Shown piece after piece: positions 49,871 through 59,713 of a stretch of 64,000 nucleotides of DNA. The notes beneath the pieces were generated by a model. It did not search any database. It saw only the letters and a program-made list of their open reading frames with translations, and was not told the origin of the DNA. The translations under genes and the position numbers were made by a program. The stretch's first letter is position 1, and each line of letters opens with the position of its first letter. This DNA comes from Massilia phyllostachyos. Its GTDB lineage: Bacteria; Pseudomonadota; Gammaproteobacteria; Burkholderiales; Burkholderiaceae_D. Location of the stretch: assembly GCF_021044825.1 (NCBI RefSeq), contig NZ_JAJNOC010000001.1, positions 1,521,988-1,585,987 of the forward strand. Direction: 5' to 3'.

Positions 49871-51052
49871 CTACAACCCAAAAATGATGTCACTAATCCG
49901 CTCATACAAAGGATTCGCCGACGGCCCCGGGTTCGGCCAGTTCAGCACATCGAAGTGGTCATACCCCCGATAATTCCCCAAAAAATTCCACGTCCCCTTC
50001 ACCGACTTCCCATCGAACTCCCGCACCGCATGCCCCCCAGGCGCCCGCATGCTCACCGTGTTCACCACCCCATCGTTCGCAAACCAGTCGCTGTCGATCG
50101 GCACCCGGCCCGCCCCCAGCTGGGTATAGCCGCCCAGCCCGCGCTGCAGGGCCGAGGGCACGATCCATTCGCCGGCCGTGGCCTTGAATCCGGGGATCAT
50201 GTCGTTGCGCGGATACTGGTTATAGGTGGTCTGCACCGGTGCGATCACGCGGTCGGTCGCGTTGCAGCACCAGGCGCCGGCTTCGGTGGCCACCGTGCCC
50301 ACCGAATACCAGTAGATGTGCGGCGAAGTGCGCGCCCAAGTGTTGAATTCGCGTGCGCCGTCGGGCGAGAGTTCCCAGTTGGCCCAGCGGTTCTTCAGCA
50401 CGTCCCCCAAGGGTGTCTGCAAGCCCAGGTTCAGCACGGCGTCGGCGAAGGTGGTGCCGTTGTGCGGCGTCGAGATGGTGGTGACGCTGCGCACCCAGCC
50501 CACCTTGCCGCCCTTGAACAGTTCGTGGCCGCCTTCGTCTTCCGGCGAGCCGTGCTCCAGCAGTTCGACCAGGGCGCGGATGGTCGTGCCGCCCTGGCTG
50601 TGGCCGATGAAGTGGAGCGGATGCGCGGCGTCCCAGGCCGGGTACAGGGCCAGCGGATAGTTTTCCGGATTGTTCTTCGGGTCGGCCGCCCAGCACTTGC
50701 CGGCGGGCGTCTGCTGCTGCCCTGGCAGGCCGTGCGTGCGCACGTGGGCGGCGCCGTAGTCGACGCAACCGCCCTTGATCTGCGCATACAGGTCGGCCGC
50801 GCGGTCCCAGTTCGAGCTGACCGGGCCGACCACCGCCGCGTACACCGCGCGCGGTCCGCGGTAGACCTGCATGTGCGCGGCGATGTCGCCATAGCCGCCC
50901 CAGTAATTGAAGCCGCTGTGCTCGAAGGTGTCGGGGCCGAAGCCGAGGAAACCGTGGACCAGGATGACCGGGTAGTTGTTCTGCGCGGCGGCCGGCAGGC
51001 CCGCGCCGAGCGCCAGCAGGGCAGCGAGCAGGGCGTGGAGGATGCGGGGCAT
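49871..51052 (-). CDS. Secreted lipase/triacylglycerol hydrolase
   Basis: A 393-residue exported alpha/beta hydrolase similar to the staphylococcal/thermoalkalophilic (I.5-type) lipases. A Sec signal (RILHALLAALLALGAGLPAAAQ) is followed by YPVILVHGFLGFGPDTF (oxyanion region), the nucleophile in FIGHSQGGTT and a late His in GYDHFDVLNW. It probably hydrolyses lipid esters outside the cell. ATG 51052 starts the signal peptide; an ATG 33 bases upstream would give a charged lead. Confidence 0.87.
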   Translation of the reverse strand: MPRILHALLAALLALGAGLPAAAQNNYPVILVHGFLGFGPDTFEHSGFNYWGGYGDIAAHMQVYRGPRAVYAAVVGPVSSNWDRAADLYAQIKGGCVDYGAAHVRTHGLPGQQQTPAGKCWAADPKNNPENYPLALYPAWDAAHPLHFIGHSQGGTTIRALVELLEHGSPEDEGGHELFKGGKVGWVRSVTTISTPHNGTTFADAVLNLGLQTPLGDVLKNRWANWELSPDGAREFNTWARTSPHIYWYSVGTVATEAGAWCCNATDRVIAPVQTTYNQYPRNDMIPGFKATAGEWIVPSALQRGLGGYTQLGAGRVPIDSDWFANDGVVNTVSMRAPGGHAVREFDGKSVKGTWNFLGNYRGYDHFDVLNWPNPGPSANPLYERISDIIFGL

Positions 51053-51195
51053 GGAGGGCTTTCGGAAGTCGGACGCGATTTCCATTGTCGGAGCGGATGG
51101 ACGTCGGTGATTTGCCCTGCCTCAGTGCCGGGTGGCGAAAAGTGATTACTTGTGGAATGGAATCGAGCTCCGGCAGCTCGCAGACCAGCAAGTTT

Positions 51196-51981
51196 TCAGT
51201 TGAATCCGTGCCGGCGCAGGATCGCCTGGCCGGCCGGGCCCATGACGAAGTCGACGAAGCGCTCGCCCGCGCGCGAACCCGGCGCCGCGCCGATCCCGTA
51301 GGCGCTGCGCACATTGAGATGGTCCGGGATGCGCAGCACCTTCAGCTGCGGCAGGGCGTGCAGGGTGCCGGCGGCATTGGTGCAGTACATGATGTAGGCG
51401 TCGGCCTTGTTCTCTTCGAAGGCGGTCACGTAGGGCAGCTTCTCGCCGGGCGCCGGGGCGCTCGCGCCCGACAGCTTGAGCGCCTTGGCCTCGAAGCGGG
51501 CAAAGGCGCCGGGCTGCGCCTTGTCGGCGTTGCGGAAGAACTGCCAGGTGTAGTCGCCCATCGGGTCGGACACCGGCGTCGAGGTGGCCAGGCGCACCGA
51601 GGGCCTGAGCAGGGTCTCGACCAGCGTGGCCTCGCTCAGGCCGAGCGCCGGCGTCGACACCACGCACAGGTCGTTGTAGGCGAAGGTGAGGGAGCGCGCC
51701 AGCAGCTTCTGCGCCGCCAGCGCCTCGGTATGTTCGACCGAGGCGGACGCGAACACGTCCACCTTGCGTCCGCCTTCGATCTCCTGGCGCAGCTTGCCGG
51801 ACGGGCCGTAGGTGGCGGCGATGCCGCCGCCGGCGTCCTTGCGCCAGGCTTCCCCGAGTTCGCGCATCGCGTCACGCAGGCTGCCGGCGGCGAGCAGCGT
51901 GATTGGGGCCTCCTGCGTCTGTTGCGCGGCGGCCGGCAGGGCGCAGGCGAACCCGAAGGCGGCAAGGGCAATCTTCTTCAT
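51196..51981 (-). CDS. Second ModA-like periplasmic substrate-binding protein
   Basis: A 261-residue periplasmic protein with a Sec signal (MKKIALAAFGFACALPAAAQ) and ModA-type segments LLAAGSLRDAM, YGPSGKLRQEIEGG and VDVFASASVEHTEAL. It is clearly related to oxyanion-binding ModA but diverged from the ModA at 52854. It lies 22 bases after modE in the same operon direction, so it is likely molybdate- or tungstate-linked and under ModE control. No permease of its own is present. Confidence 0.85.
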   Translation of the reverse strand: MKKIALAAFGFACALPAAAQQTQEAPITLLAAGSLRDAMRELGEAWRKDAGGGIAATYGPSGKLRQEIEGGRKVDVFASASVEHTEALAAQKLLARSLTFAYNDLCVVSTPALGLSEATLVETLLRPSVRLATSTPVSDPMGDYTWQFFRNADKAQPGAFARFEAKALKLSGASAPAPGEKLPYVTAFEENKADAYIMYCTNAAGTLHALPQLKVLRIPDHLNVRSAYGIGAAPGSRAGERFVDFVMGPAGQAILRRHGFN

Positions 51982-52003
51982 CGTTTTTCTCCCAGGCTGA
52001 TGA

Positions 52004-52750
52004 TCAAACGCCGATCACGACGCTCGCCTCGTCGATCGAGGCCATGGCCGCCTGACCCGCTTTCAGGATGCCGCCCGCGGCGGCGAATCCGACCAACTGG
52101 ACGCCGCTCGCCAGGCGCAAGGTGACTTCGCCGGCCTTGGCGCGGCTGGCGCGCACGATGGCGCCGTCCAGCACGTTCCCGGCGCTTGAAACCGCGATGT
52201 GCGCGGCGACCTGCACCGCGGTCGCCTTGCACAGCGCCAGCACCTCCATGCCGGGCGCGAGGCCGAGCAGCTGCGCGCTTTCGCGCGTGATGCGCGCGTG
52301 CAGGGCGCCGCCGTCCGCCAGCAGCAGCCGCACACGCACCTGGCCCCCGTGCGCGCTGAGCGCGCCGACGGTGCAGGGGAACTGGTTGCGCATGCTGGTG
52401 CGCAGGGCGAAGGCGGCGCGGCCGCTGGTGTCGCCGTGGGCGAAGCTCTCCAGGATGCGCTGGCGCGCCCGCGCCATTTCGTCGGCGGCGTCGAGCACGC
52501 GCCGGCCCGCCGGCGTGAGCGTGGCGCCGCCACCGCCGCTGCCGCCCACCGCCTTTTCGACCAGCGGCGTGCCGGCCAGGTTGGCCAGCGTCTCGAGCGC
52601 CTGCCAGGCCGCCTTGTAGCTCACCCCGGCGGCGCGCGCCGCTTCGGAGATCGAGCCGGCCTCGCCCACGCGGCGCAGGATGGCGATGCGCTTGTCGACG
52701 GCCTGGAGGCCGAGGACTCCGTCCAGGGGAAGCGTGTGCTTGTTCATCAT
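52004..52750 (-). CDS. modE: Molybdate-responsive regulator ModE
   Basis: A 248-residue ModE: an N-terminal LysR-like winged helix (VDKRIAILRRVGEAGSISEAARAAGVSYKAAWQAL) and a C-terminal pair of TOBE/Mop domains (SMRNQFPCTVGALS and ISSAG-type segment) that bind molybdate. When loaded it represses modABC. It is divergent from modA, and two inverted-repeat operators lie between. Two adjacent ATG codons (52750, 52747) are possible starts. Confidence 0.93.
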   Translation of the reverse strand: MMNKHTLPLDGVLGLQAVDKRIAILRRVGEAGSISEAARAAGVSYKAAWQALETLANLAGTPLVEKAVGGSGGGGATLTPAGRRVLDAADEMARARQRILESFAHGDTSGRAAFALRTSMRNQFPCTVGALSAHGGQVRVRLLLADGGALHARITRESAQLLGLAPGMEVLALCKATAVQVAAHIAVSSAGNVLDGAIVRASRAKAGEVTLRLASGVQLVGFAAAGGILKAGQAAMASIDEASVVIGV

Positions 52751-52767
52751 GCAATGGTAGCAGGATG

Positions 52768-52790
52768 CGCTATTCCGCGCATGAATAGCG
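52768..52790. promoter_or_regulatory. ModE-type operator 1
   Basis: CGCTATTC, a 7-base spacer, then GAATAGCG: a perfect 8-bp inverted repeat in the modE-modA gap. The architecture resembles the E. coli ModE site. Confidence 0.75.
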
Positions 52791-52809
52791 GTTTCGTATG
52801 CTAGAGTTG

Positions 52810-52832
52810 CGCTATTCCGAATTTGAATAGCG
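52810..52832. promoter_or_regulatory. ModE-type operator 2
   Basis: The same CGCTATTC-N7-GAATAGCG palindrome as operator 1, 42 bases away centre to centre (four helical turns), 21 bases before the modA start. Confidence 0.75.
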
Positions 52833-52838
52833 ATTTGA

Positions 52839-53587
<749 letters not shown>

Positions 53588-53588
<1 letters not shown>

Positions 53589-54271
53589 TGCCGATCGCGA
53601 AGGAAGCCTGGCAAGCCATCTGGCTGACGTTCGAGCTGGCCGCGTCGACGACGGTGCTCCTGCTGCTGCTCGCCACTCCGCTGGCCTGGTGGCTGGCGCG
53701 TACCCGGTCGCGCCTGCGGGTGCCGGTGTCGGCGCTGGTCACCATGCCGCTGGTGCTGCCGCCGTCGGTGCTGGGCTTCTACCTGCTGGTCGCGATGGGG
53801 CCGGACGGGCCGCTCGGCCGGCTGACGCAGGCGCTGGGTCTCGGGGTGCTGTCGTTCACGTTCACGGGCCTGTTGATCGGGTCGATCGTCTACTCGCTGC
53901 CGTTCGCGGTGCAGCCGATGCAGCACGCCTTCGAGGCGATGGGAAGCCGGCCGCTGGAAGTGGCGGCCACCTTGCGCGCGTCGCCGATCGACGCCTTCTT
54001 CACCGTGGCACTGCCGCAGGCGCGCAGCGGCCTGCTCACCGCCGCGGTGCTCAGCTTCGCGCACACGGTCGGCGAATTCGGCGTGGTGCTCATGATCGGC
54101 GGGAACATCCCCGGCCAGACCCGCGTGGTGTCGACCCAGATCTACGGCTACGTGGAGGCGATGGAATACGCCAGCGCGCACTGGCTGGCCGGCGGCATGC
54201 TGCTGTTCAGCTTTGCCGTGCTGCTGGTGCTGGCCAGCCTGCGCCGCAGCGATACGCGGGTGCTGCCGTGA
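53588..54271 (+). CDS. modB: Molybdate ABC transporter permease ModB
   Basis: A 227-residue inner-membrane permease with five to six helices. The EAA loop contacting the ATPase is visible around [18 protein letters not shown], and [25 protein letters not shown] is typical of ModB/CysT-type permeases. It begins in the modA stop codon and ends in a GTGA overlap with modC. Confidence 0.95.
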
Positions 54272-55356
54272 GCGGCGATCCGACGCTGCTCGTTCGCCTG
54301 CGCCTGCCGCGCGCCGGCTTCCTGCTCGACGTCGACCTGCGCCTGCCGGGCAGCGGCGCCACCGTCTTGTTCGGGCCTTCGGGCTCCGGCAAGACCAGCA
54401 TCCTGCGCTGCGTCGCCGGGCTGGAACGGGCGCAGGATGCGCGCATCGTGGTGGATGGCGAGACCTGGCAGGACGACGCCGCGCGCGTGTTCCTGCCGAC
54501 CCACCGGCGCGCGCTCGGCTACGTGTTCCAGGAGGCGAGCCTGTTCGCACACCTGGACGTGCGCGGCAACCTCGAATTCGGCCGCAAGCGCACCCGCTCG
54601 CCAGAAGCCGCGCGCACCCTGCAGGATGCGATCGAATTGCTCGGCATCGGCCACCTGCTGGGCCGCCCGGTCGGCCAGCTGTCGGGCGGCGAGCGCCAGC
54701 GCGTGGCCATCGCACGCGCGCTGGCCACCCGGCCGCGCATCCTGCTGCTGGACGAACCGCTGGCCGCGCTGGACGCCGCGCGGCGCCAGGAGATCCTGCC
54801 GTGGCTGGAGAAGATGCACACGGAACTGAAGCTGCCGATGCTGTACGTGACCCATTCGGCCGACGAACTGGCGCGGCTGGCCGACCACGTGGTCATGCTG
54901 GAGCAGGGCAGGGCGAAGGCGGCGGGGCCGGTGGATGCGGTGCTGTCGTCGATCGACGGGCCCGCGGCGGCGGGAGAAGACGCGGGGGCGCTGGTGCATG
55001 GCGTGGTGGCCGAGCGCAGCGCCGAGTGGCAGCTGATCCGGGTGGCGTTCGACGGCGGGAACCTGTGGCTGCGCGACAGCGGGGTGGCGGTCGGGAGCGA
55101 AGTACGCCTGCGCATCCTGGCGCGCGACGTCAGCCTCACCACGCGCGAGCCGGCCGACACCAGCATCCAGAATCACTTCCCCTGCATGCTGGAGTCGGTG
55201 GCGGTGGCGAGCCATCCGTCGCAGGTGCTGCTGCGGGTGAGGTGCGGGGAGACGGCGCTGCTGGCCCGCATCACGCGGCGCGCCTTGTTCGATCTGGGCT
55301 TGGAGACAGGCAGCGCCGCCTGGGTGCAGGTGAAATCGGTAGCCCTGCTTTCGTAG
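54268..55356 (+). CDS. modC: Molybdate ABC transporter ATP-binding protein ModC
   Basis: A 362-residue ATPase with Walker [10 protein letters not shown] (about residue 33), signature [15 protein letters not shown], Walker [13 protein letters not shown] and the switch His in YVTHSADE, followed by a C-terminal TOBE domain that can sense molybdate. The GTG start overlaps the modB stop. Its own stop TAG lies inside the first bases of the GTAGGGTGG repeat. Confidence 0.95.
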   Translation: MSGDPTLLVRLRLPRAGFLLDVDLRLPGSGATVLFGPSGSGKTSILRCVAGLERAQDARIVVDGETWQDDAARVFLPTHRRALGYVFQEASLFAHLDVRGNLEFGRKRTRSPEAARTLQDAIELLGIGHLLGRPVGQLSGGERQRVAIARALATRPRILLLDEPLAALDAARRQEILPWLEKMHTELKLPMLYVTHSADELARLADHVVMLEQGRAKAAGPVDAVLSSIDGPAAAGEDAGALVHGVVAERSAEWQLIRVAFDGGNLWLRDSGVAVGSEVRLRILARDVSLTTREPADTSIQNHFPCMLESVAVASHPSQVLLRVRCGETALLARITRRALFDLGLETGSAAWVQVKSVALLS

Positions 55357-55474
55357 GGTGGGCGCCCCCCCGCCCACGCGTTCAACTCCCGTATGAATGG
55401 ATGCGACGCGTGCCTATCATGCACGGTTAGGACGCGTGGGCGGAGGCCCGCGGGGCCGCCCAGGCCCACCCTAC
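55353..55474. repeat. Full GTAGGGTGG palindromic repeat supplying both neighbouring stop codons
   Basis: The element runs from GTAGGGTGGG to CCCACCCTAC. The TAG at 55354-55356 is the modC stop, and the TAG read on the other strand (55473-55471) is the stop of the convergent hydrolase. The last 42 bases match the copy at 34957-34998. It probably forms a bidirectional terminator hairpin. Confidence 0.8.
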
Positions 55475-56721
55475 CAATTCGTGGCTTTGTTACTGCCGAT
55501 GGACGTGGTTGGCGCCGAATTCCCCATATCGACCTTCGGCGTCACCGACGCCGTCACCGCAGCTTCCGCCGCCTGGTCGATATCGCCCGTCCACACCACG
55601 TAATCGTCGACCGAATACAGCCGGCACGGTTCGGTGCTCTTGGCGGTGCAGGTGGCCAGGGCGCGGCCGTCAGGGTCTTCGCCTTCCTCGGCCCAGGTCC
55701 AGGCGCCGCTCGGCGACACGGCGAAGGCGCGCGGAGTCATCTTGCCCAGGTATTCCTGGTAGGCGCGGCGGCCGTTCTCGGACAGGAAGGGCACCGCCTC
55801 GACGTCGTCGACTTTCGCGTAATCGGTGCGGGCCGGGGTCGGCGGCGGCGGCACGTCGTACAGCACCTTGGTCGGCATCCCGACCTGCTGCAGGAAGGCC
55901 ATGGTGTCGTTCAGCCAGACCTTCTCGCCGTCGCGGCTGGCCAGCATGCCGTGCGAGTCGCGCTTGAAGGCGGCGAATTCGACCAGCTTGCCGCGTCCGC
56001 CCGCGCCCTCGAAGGCGGCGTGCATGCGCGACGCCAGCTCCGGGCCGAACAGCGAGTCGTTCTCGCCATACATCCACAGGGTCGGCAGTTTCGCCTTGCT
56101 GCCGTAGTCGGTGAAGGCGGTCACCAGGGCCGAGCGCCAGGCGCAGCGGTCGCTGTCGTCGCGCAGGCCGCCGGCGAAGTTGATCAGGCCGCGCACGCCC
56201 GGCAGATCCCGGGTGCCGGCGGCGATGGTCGCCAGGCCGCCGTAGGACTGGCCGGCGATGACGATGTGGTTGGCGTCGACCCAGGGTTGCTTGCGCGCGT
56301 AGGCGAGGGTCGACACGATGTCCTCGGCCTGGATATAGCCGTTGGCCTTCATGTCGCAGCCGAAGTCGCGGTAGCGGCCGGTCGAGTTGGCGAAGCCCTG
56401 GCGCATCGGCACCATCACGGCATAGCCGCGTTTCACGAAGGCGGTCGCCATGTGATAGAAGCGGTCGCGCGGCTGCATGTTCGGGCGGCCCGGGTCCTTG
56501 CCGTGGTTGATGATGATCAGGGGGAAGGGGCCGGGGCCGTTGGGCTGGAACACGGTGGTTTCCAACATGGCGCGGCCTTGCGGGCCGGCGGGCACCTGCT
56601 CGATGTGCTCGTTCATGCGGTGGTCGAGCTGCAACTCCTGCTGCACGGCGATGCCGGGATACATGGCAGCGGCGGCGAGGGCGGCGGCGAAAAGCTGGCG
56701 GAGCGTGCGGCGTGGTGGCAT
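55471..56721 (-). CDS. Exported alpha/beta hydrolase (dienelactone hydrolase/peptidase-like)
   Basis: A 416-residue protein with an N-terminal signal (TLRQLFAAALAAAAMYPGIA) and a hydrolase domain: LIIINHGKDPG, VMVPMRQGFANSTG, the nucleophile elbow IAGQSYGGLATIA, and DSHGM with the probable catalytic His. The C-terminal 130 residues form a separate domain of unknown role. The natural substrate cannot be told. ATG 56721 is used; upstream codons do not look like protein. Confidence 0.83.
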   Translation of the reverse strand: MPPRRTLRQLFAAALAAAAMYPGIAVQQELQLDHRMNEHIEQVPAGPQGRAMLETTVFQPNGPGPFPLIIINHGKDPGRPNMQPRDRFYHMATAFVKRGYAVMVPMRQGFANSTGRYRDFGCDMKANGYIQAEDIVSTLAYARKQPWVDANHIVIAGQSYGGLATIAAGTRDLPGVRGLINFAGGLRDDSDRCAWRSALVTAFTDYGSKAKLPTLWMYGENDSLFGPELASRMHAAFEGAGGRGKLVEFAAFKRDSHGMLASRDGEKVWLNDTMAFLQQVGMPTKVLYDVPPPPTPARTDYAKVDDVEAVPFLSENGRRAYQEYLGKMTPRAFAVSPSGAWTWAEEGEDPDGRALATCTAKSTEPCRLYSVDDYVVWTGDIDQAAEAAVTASVTPKVDMGNSAPTTSIGSNKATNW

Positions 56722-56953
56722 GGCGACTCTGTCAAAACTGCGTGCCTGAACAGTTCTGGAACAATTTCCGTAAGGCACAAATTTATTCTAGGTATGCTGA
56801 ATCGACAGAGCAATATCGGTTTTGGCAATTCCGAAGGTAAATTTTCGTGCCGTATCAAGGTGACCACATCTTGAACGCCTGCGAGTCGTGCCGACGTGCT
56901 TGTTCTTGTCCGGTTATCATGCGAAGGTGACAAGAACAGAGGGGAATGAGCGG

Positions 56954-58624
56954 ATGAGCAAGTACGCGCCGCGCGAGTGGGCGCCGGACGAAAAGCCGAT
57001 GCTGCCCGGCTCTCCCTCCACGCCCGCCCATCCGACGCCGCTGCGCTTCGCCTACCTGTTCGTCGGCGTCCTGATCACGATCACCGGCGGCCTCGGCAAT
57101 GCCCTGGTCTCGGTCAACCTGATCAACCTGCAGGGCACGCTCGGCGCCTATACCACCGAAACCACTTGGCTGCCGGCCGCCTACGTCATGGCCAACGCCT
57201 CGATGAACCTGCTGCTGGTGAAGTTCCGGCAGCAGTTCGGCCTGCGCCTGTTCACCGAATTCTTCCTGGTGCTATATGCGCTGGTGACCTTCGCCCACCT
57301 GTTCGTGAACGACCTCGGCTCGGCCATCGCGGTGCGCGCCGCCCACGGCATGCTGGCCGCGGCCATCTCGCCGCTCGGCCTCTACTACGTGCTGCAGGCC
57401 TTCAAGAAGGAGTGGCGCCTGCGCGGCGTCGCGCTGGCCCTCGGCACGGCCCAGCTGGCGCTGCCGCTGGCCTACCTGTTCTCCGGCGACCTGCTGCAGA
57501 TCGCCGAGTGGCGCGGCCTGTACATGTTCGAGCTGGGCCTGGCCCTGGTCTCGCTCGGCGCGGTGCTGCTGCTCAAACTCCCGCCGGGCGACCGCTTCCA
57601 GGCCTTCCGGCCGATGGACTTCGTCACCTTCGCCCTGTTCGCGCCGGGCATGGCGCTGCTGTGCGCGGCCCTGAGCTTCGGGCGCGTGCTGTGGTGGTTC
57701 GAGCAGCCCTGGATCGGCGTCGCCCTGGCCGGTGCGACGGTGCTGCTGGCGGCCGCCTTCTGCGTCGAGCACAACCGCGCCAACCCGCTGTTGAACATCC
57801 GCTTCTTCACCAGCGCGAACATCGTGCGGCTGGCGGTGTCGATGGTCCTGGTGCGCATCGTGCTGTCCGAGCAGAGCGTCGGCGCGGTCGGTTTCCTGCG
57901 CGCCGTCGGCCTGGACAACACCCAGATGCAGACCCTGTACACCGTGGTGCTGTGCGCCACCGTGGCCGGCATCGTCGCGTCGGCGCTGACGGTCAACGTG
58001 AATCACCTGATGGCGCCGCAGGTGATCTCGCTGGTCTTGATGTCGCTCGGCGCCTGGATCGACGCCCACGCCACCAACCAGACCCGCCCCGAGCAGATGT
58101 ACCTGAGCCAGAGCCTGCTCGCCTTTGGCGGCACGCTGTTCCTCGGCCCCCTGGTGATTTCCTTGATCGGCACCGTGGTCGCCAACCCGGCCAACCTGAT
58201 CAGCTTCTCGGTGCTGTTCGGCCTGACCCAGAACCTGGGCGGCCTGCTCGGCTCCTCGCTGGTCGGCACCTTCCAGGTGCTGCGCGAGAAATACCATTCG
58301 TCGATCATCACCGAGCACCTCAGCAGCCTCGATCCGCTGGTGGCGAGCCGCATCCAGTCCGGCGCCGCCGCCGTCGGCCAGCTGGTCGCCGACCCGGCCG
58401 CGCGCACCCGCCAGGGCGCCGCTTCGCTCGCGGCTTCCGCCACGCGCGAAGCCAACATCCTGGCCTTCAACGACGTCTTCCTGGTGCTGGCCGCGATCGC
58501 CGCCGCCAGCGCCCTGTGGATCTTCCTGCACGCCGTCTGGCTGCAGTACTTCGCCGCGCCCAAGCCCGCGCCCGCCGCACCCGCGCCGGGCGCTCCGCCA
58601 CCACCCGAACCCGTTACCGATTGA
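56954..58624 (+). CDS. MFS exporter of the DHA2 (EmrB-like) type
   Basis: A 556-residue membrane protein with about 14 helices, from FAYLFVGVLITITGGLGNAL to DVFLVLAAIAAASALWIFLHAV, and a Pro-rich C-terminal tail. A conserved EmrB-like segment TTWLPAAYVMANASMN is present. It would pump drugs or metabolites across the inner membrane with proton energy. GAGGGG before the ATG decides the start. It heads a tightly coupled exporter operon with the next two genes. Confidence 0.9.
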   Translation: MSKYAPREWAPDEKPMLPGSPSTPAHPTPLRFAYLFVGVLITITGGLGNALVSVNLINLQGTLGAYTTETTWLPAAYVMANASMNLLLVKFRQQFGLRLFTEFFLVLYALVTFAHLFVNDLGSAIAVRAAHGMLAAAISPLGLYYVLQAFKKEWRLRGVALALGTAQLALPLAYLFSGDLLQIAEWRGLYMFELGLALVSLGAVLLLKLPPGDRFQAFRPMDFVTFALFAPGMALLCAALSFGRVLWWFEQPWIGVALAGATVLLAAAFCVEHNRANPLLNIRFFTSANIVRLAVSMVLVRIVLSEQSVGAVGFLRAVGLDNTQMQTLYTVVLCATVAGIVASALTVNVNHLMAPQVISLVLMSLGAWIDAHATNQTRPEQMYLSQSLLAFGGTLFLGPLVISLIGTVVANPANLISFSVLFGLTQNLGGLLGSSLVGTFQVLREKYHSSIITEHLSSLDPLVASRIQSGAAAVGQLVADPAARTRQGAASLAASATREANILAFNDVFLVLAAIAAASALWIFLHAVWLQYFAAPKPAPAAPAPGAPPPPEPVTD

Positions 58625-58627
58625 ACC

Positions 58628-59713
58628 ATGCCAGATCAATCCTCCTCCCCGGCCAACAAGCGTTCGCGCCGCATCCTCGTCAGCGCCGCCCTGTTCGGCG
58701 CCATCGCCCTCGCGGGCGTGCTGGTCGTCCTGTATGCCTGGAAGCTGCCGCCGTTCCGCTCCACCCTGCAGGCGACCGAGAACGCGCTGGTACGCGGCCA
58801 GGTGACCATCATCAGTCCCCAGCTGGGCGGCTACGTGGTCGAGGTGCTGGTGCAGGATTTCCAGCAGGTGAAGCAGGGCGAGCTCCTGATGCGCATCGAC
58901 GACCGCATCCCGACCCAGCGCCTGGAGCAGGCGCGCGCCGCGCTCGCGACCAGCCGCGCGGCGCTCGAGAACTTCGCCCAGACCAACCGCACGGCGCAGG
59001 CTACCATCGAACAGAACCAGGCCACGCTGGCATCGAGCGAGGCGCTGGCGACGCGCACCGCGCTCGACCTGCGCCGCGTCGAAGAACTGGCCGCCGACGG
59101 TTCGCTGTCGGCGCGCGAACGCGACGCCGCACGCGCGGCCAATGCCCAGGCGGTGGCGAGCCGCAACCAGGCGCGCGCCACGCTGGAGATTGCACGCACC
59201 AATCTGCGCTCGGTCGGCGTGAACCGCGCTTCGCTCGAGGCCGCGGTGGCGAACGCCGAGGCCCAGGTGCGGCTGGCGGAGATCGACCTGGCCAACACCC
59301 GCATCACCGCGCCGCGCGACGGCCAGCTGGGACAGGTGACGGTGCGCCAGGGCGCCTTCGTGAACGCCGGCGCCCAGCTGACGGCGCTGGTGCCGGCGCA
59401 GCTGTGGATCATCGCGAACATGAAGGAAACGCAGATGGCCGACGTGCGCCTGGGCCAGCCCGTGACCTTCACGGTCGACGCGCTCAATGGCGCCAAGCTG
59501 CGCGGCCACGTCGAACGGATCGCGCCGGCCACCGGCTCCGAATTTTCGGTCATCACGCCGGACAACGCGACCGGCAACTTCGTCAAGATCGCCCAGCGCA
59601 TCCCGGTGCGTATCAGTATCGACCCGAACCAGCCGCTGGCCCGGCGCCTGCGGCCGGGCATGTCGGTGGTGGCGACCATCGACACGGCTTCCGCCGGCAA
59701 GGAGGCGCGATGA
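58628..59713 (+). CDS. HlyD/EmrA-type periplasmic adaptor
   Basis: A 361-residue membrane fusion protein: one N-terminal helix (ILVSAALFGAIALAGVLVVL), a barrel-lipoyl domain split around IISPQLGGYVVEVLVQDFQQV and ITAPRDGQLGQVTVRQGAFV, and a central coiled coil rich in Ala/Gln/Arg. It links the MFS pump to the outer-membrane channel. It starts 3 bases after the pump and overlaps the next gene by 4 bases. Confidence 0.93.
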   Translation: MPDQSSSPANKRSRRILVSAALFGAIALAGVLVVLYAWKLPPFRSTLQATENALVRGQVTIISPQLGGYVVEVLVQDFQQVKQGELLMRIDDRIPTQRLEQARAALATSRAALENFAQTNRTAQATIEQNQATLASSEALATRTALDLRRVEELAADGSLSARERDAARAANAQAVASRNQARATLEIARTNLRSVGVNRASLEAAVANAEAQVRLAEIDLANTRITAPRDGQLGQVTVRQGAFVNAGAQLTALVPAQLWIIANMKETQMADVRLGQPVTFTVDALNGAKLRGHVERIAPATGSEFSVITPDNATGNFVKIAQRIPVRISIDPNQPLARRLRPGMSVVATIDTASAGKEAR

